Part shown: positions 63,165 to 64,000 of the stretch, one piece after another
Layout of the letters: every line of letters begins with the position of its first letter
Position numbering within the stretch: the stretch's first letter is position 1
From: Paraburkholderia mimosarum LMG 23256 = NBRC 106338
Lineage (GTDB): Bacteria; Pseudomonadota; Gammaproteobacteria; Burkholderiales; Burkholderiaceae
Direction of reading: 5' to 3'
DNA: 64,000 nucleotides
Assembly (NCBI RefSeq): GCF_000739815.1
Contig: NZ_BBJJ01000013.1
Location: forward strand, 62,001-126,000
Notes under the pieces: model-generated
Seen by the model: only the letters and a program-made list of their open reading frames with translations
Database searches by the model: none
What the model was told of the DNA's origin: nothing
Program-made: the position numbers and the translations under genes

Positions 63165-63727
63165 TGCCCATGCATGTCCCGACGCCATCGCCCGCGTTCA
63201 CATCACCCGGTACGATTCGCGTGCGTACCTGCGAGCCCGCAGACTTCGACGCGATCGCCGACTTGATGAATCAGCCAGGTGTGCGCCACGGCACGCTATT
63301 GAGCGGCTGGCGCACTCCGGAAGCTTTGCGTGCGTGGTATGAGAGCCGGCCAGCCGGCTGCATCACGATTTGCGCCGAAATCGACGGACGCGTGGTCGGG
63401 CAATCGCATCTCGAAGTTGCGAAGCCGCGCCGCTCACACTGCGCTTCGGTGGGTTTCGGCGTGCACGATGCCTGGCAGGGCCGCGGCGTAGGCAGCGCGC
63501 TGATGGCGGCGATCATCGCCTGCGCCGACCAGTCGCTGGGCCTGCGCAGGCTCGAACTCCAGGTATTCGCCGACAACGAGGCCGCCATCGCGCTCTATCG
63601 CAAGTTCGGCTTCGTCGTAGAGGGCCGCTCGCGCGGCGCCGCGATGCGCGACGGCGTGCTTGCCGATACGCTTCACATGGCGCGCTACGCCGAAGCACCA
63701 TCGTTCGCTTCCCCCTTGACCTCGTAA
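63164..63727 (+). CDS. GNAT-family N-acetyltransferase 2 (tandem paralogue)
   Basis: The protein has 187 residues. The acetyl-CoA loop is GVHDAWQGRGVGSALMAAII, and the C-terminal half (SLGLRRLELQVFADNEAA, then IALYRKFGFVVEGRSRG and AAMRDGVLADTLHMARY) closely parallels GNAT 1, showing tandem duplication. The ATG at 63164 overlaps the previous stop; an ATG at 63170 is also possible. The N-terminal substrate-binding halves differ more, so the two may act on different products. Confidence 0.92.
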   Translation: MPMHVPTPSPAFTSPGTIRVRTCEPADFDAIADLMNQPGVRHGTLLSGWRTPEALRAWYESRPAGCITICAEIDGRVVGQSHLEVAKPRRSHCASVGFGVHDAWQGRGVGSALMAAIIACADQSLGLRRLELQVFADNEAAIALYRKFGFVVEGRSRGAAMRDGVLADTLHMARYAEAPSFASPLTS

Positions 63728-63743
63728 CCGGATCTACGCGCGC

Positions 63744-64000
63744 GTGCCCTTTTTCTTCATCGACAGGCCGGTCTTCGCATGGGTCATCGCGCTCGCGATC
63801 CTGGTGGCGGGCGTGCTCGCGATTCCCATGCTGCCGGTCGCGCAGTATCCGCAGCTCTCGCCGCCGCGCATCGTCATCAGCGCCGAGTATCCGGGCGCAT
63901 CGGCGGAGGAGGGGGCAAACAACGTCGCGAGCGTGATCGAGGAGAGCCTCGATGGCGCCGAGGGACTGCAGTACTACGAAACAACCAGCGACGCACTGGG
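63744..64000 (+). CDS. RND multidrug efflux permease (AcrB/HAE1 type), cut by window end
   Basis: The first 85 codons read as the N-terminus of an AcrB-type pump: FFFIDRPVFAWVIALAILVAG as transmembrane helix 1, LPVAQYPQLSPPRIVIS, and EYPGASAEEGANNVASVIEE. The rest lies beyond the window. The start is a GTG at 63744 without an evident ribosome binding site, only 16 nt after the GNAT gene. No adaptor-protein gene precedes it, which is unusual for this family. Confidence 0.88.
   Translation, partial: MPFFFIDRPVFAWVIALAILVAGVLAIPMLPVAQYPQLSPPRIVISAEYPGASAEEGANNVASVIEESLDGAEGLQYYETTSDAL

Noticed and set aside
1-64000. CRISPR arrays, tRNA/rRNA genes, transposons, prophage or integrase genes
   Set aside because: No regularly spaced repeats, cloverleaf or rRNA sequence, transposase or integrase motif was seen on reading both strands; a covariance-model scan was not possible.

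Overview
The window is GC-rich, densely packed chromosomal DNA from a betaproteobacterium, most likely Burkholderia sensu lato (Paraburkholderia/Caballeronia type). The grounds are a Burkholderia-type general porin, a PqiABC operon, a DUF3141-Pta-AckA-FabI operon, many TetR/LysR/AraC regulators, and high third-position GC. I saw no rRNA, tRNA, transposase, integrase or CRISPR array. All identifications are from reading the sequence; no database search was run.

Layout. 1-2.3 kb: two small hypothetical genes and an AI-2E-family membrane protein. 2.3-9.3 kb: a TetR gene divergent from a tripartite RND efflux operon (adaptor, pump, NodT-type outer-membrane lipoprotein). 9.4-13.1 kb: pqiABC envelope-lipid operon. 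13.2-26.6 kb: an aromatic-catabolism island with a second, paralogous TetR, two extradiol-dioxygenase-like VOC proteins, a FAH-family hydrolase, an acyl-CoA ligase, an OmpW porin, both subunits of a molybdenum hydroxylase/transhydroxylase of the pyrogallol-phloroglucinol transhydroxylase / resorcinol hydroxylase family, a third TetR and a LysR. 26.6-37 kb: a decayed SnoaL/DUF4440-like gene, a GGDEF-EAL protein, an exported beta-propeller and creatininase pair, a porin, and a large GAF-GGDEF-globin-GAF-EAL protein. 37.2-42.8 kb: a five-gene operon with a PHA-synthase-like DUF3141 protein, phosphotransacetylase, acetate kinase, enoyl-ACP reductase and a small RRM-like protein. 42.8-46.4 kb: TetR, AraC and a PAS chemoreceptor. 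47.1-63.7 kb: tonB-exbB-exbD-exbD-TPR, a TonB-dependent receptor, a complete YejABEF-type peptide importer, TldD/TldE peptidase subunits and two tandem GNAT acetyltransferases. A further RND pump gene is cut by the window end.

Two systems stand out. First, the aromatic island joins a molybdenum hydroxylase family known mainly from anaerobes to oxygen-dependent ring-cleavage genes. Its promoter region shares a 55-bp divergent-promoter/operator cassette (41 of 55 bases identical by hand count) with the upstream efflux operon, and a third, weaker copy of the dyad precedes the third TetR gene. This points to one phenolic-compound regulon coupling efflux with degradation. Second, the 47-64 kb locus is laid out as a complete outer-membrane-to-cytoplasm pathway for a peptide: dedicated TonB energiser, receptor, ABC importer, HExxxH peptidase pair and acetyltransferases. 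It may be a dedicated route for taking up and processing, or detoxifying, a peptide natural product.
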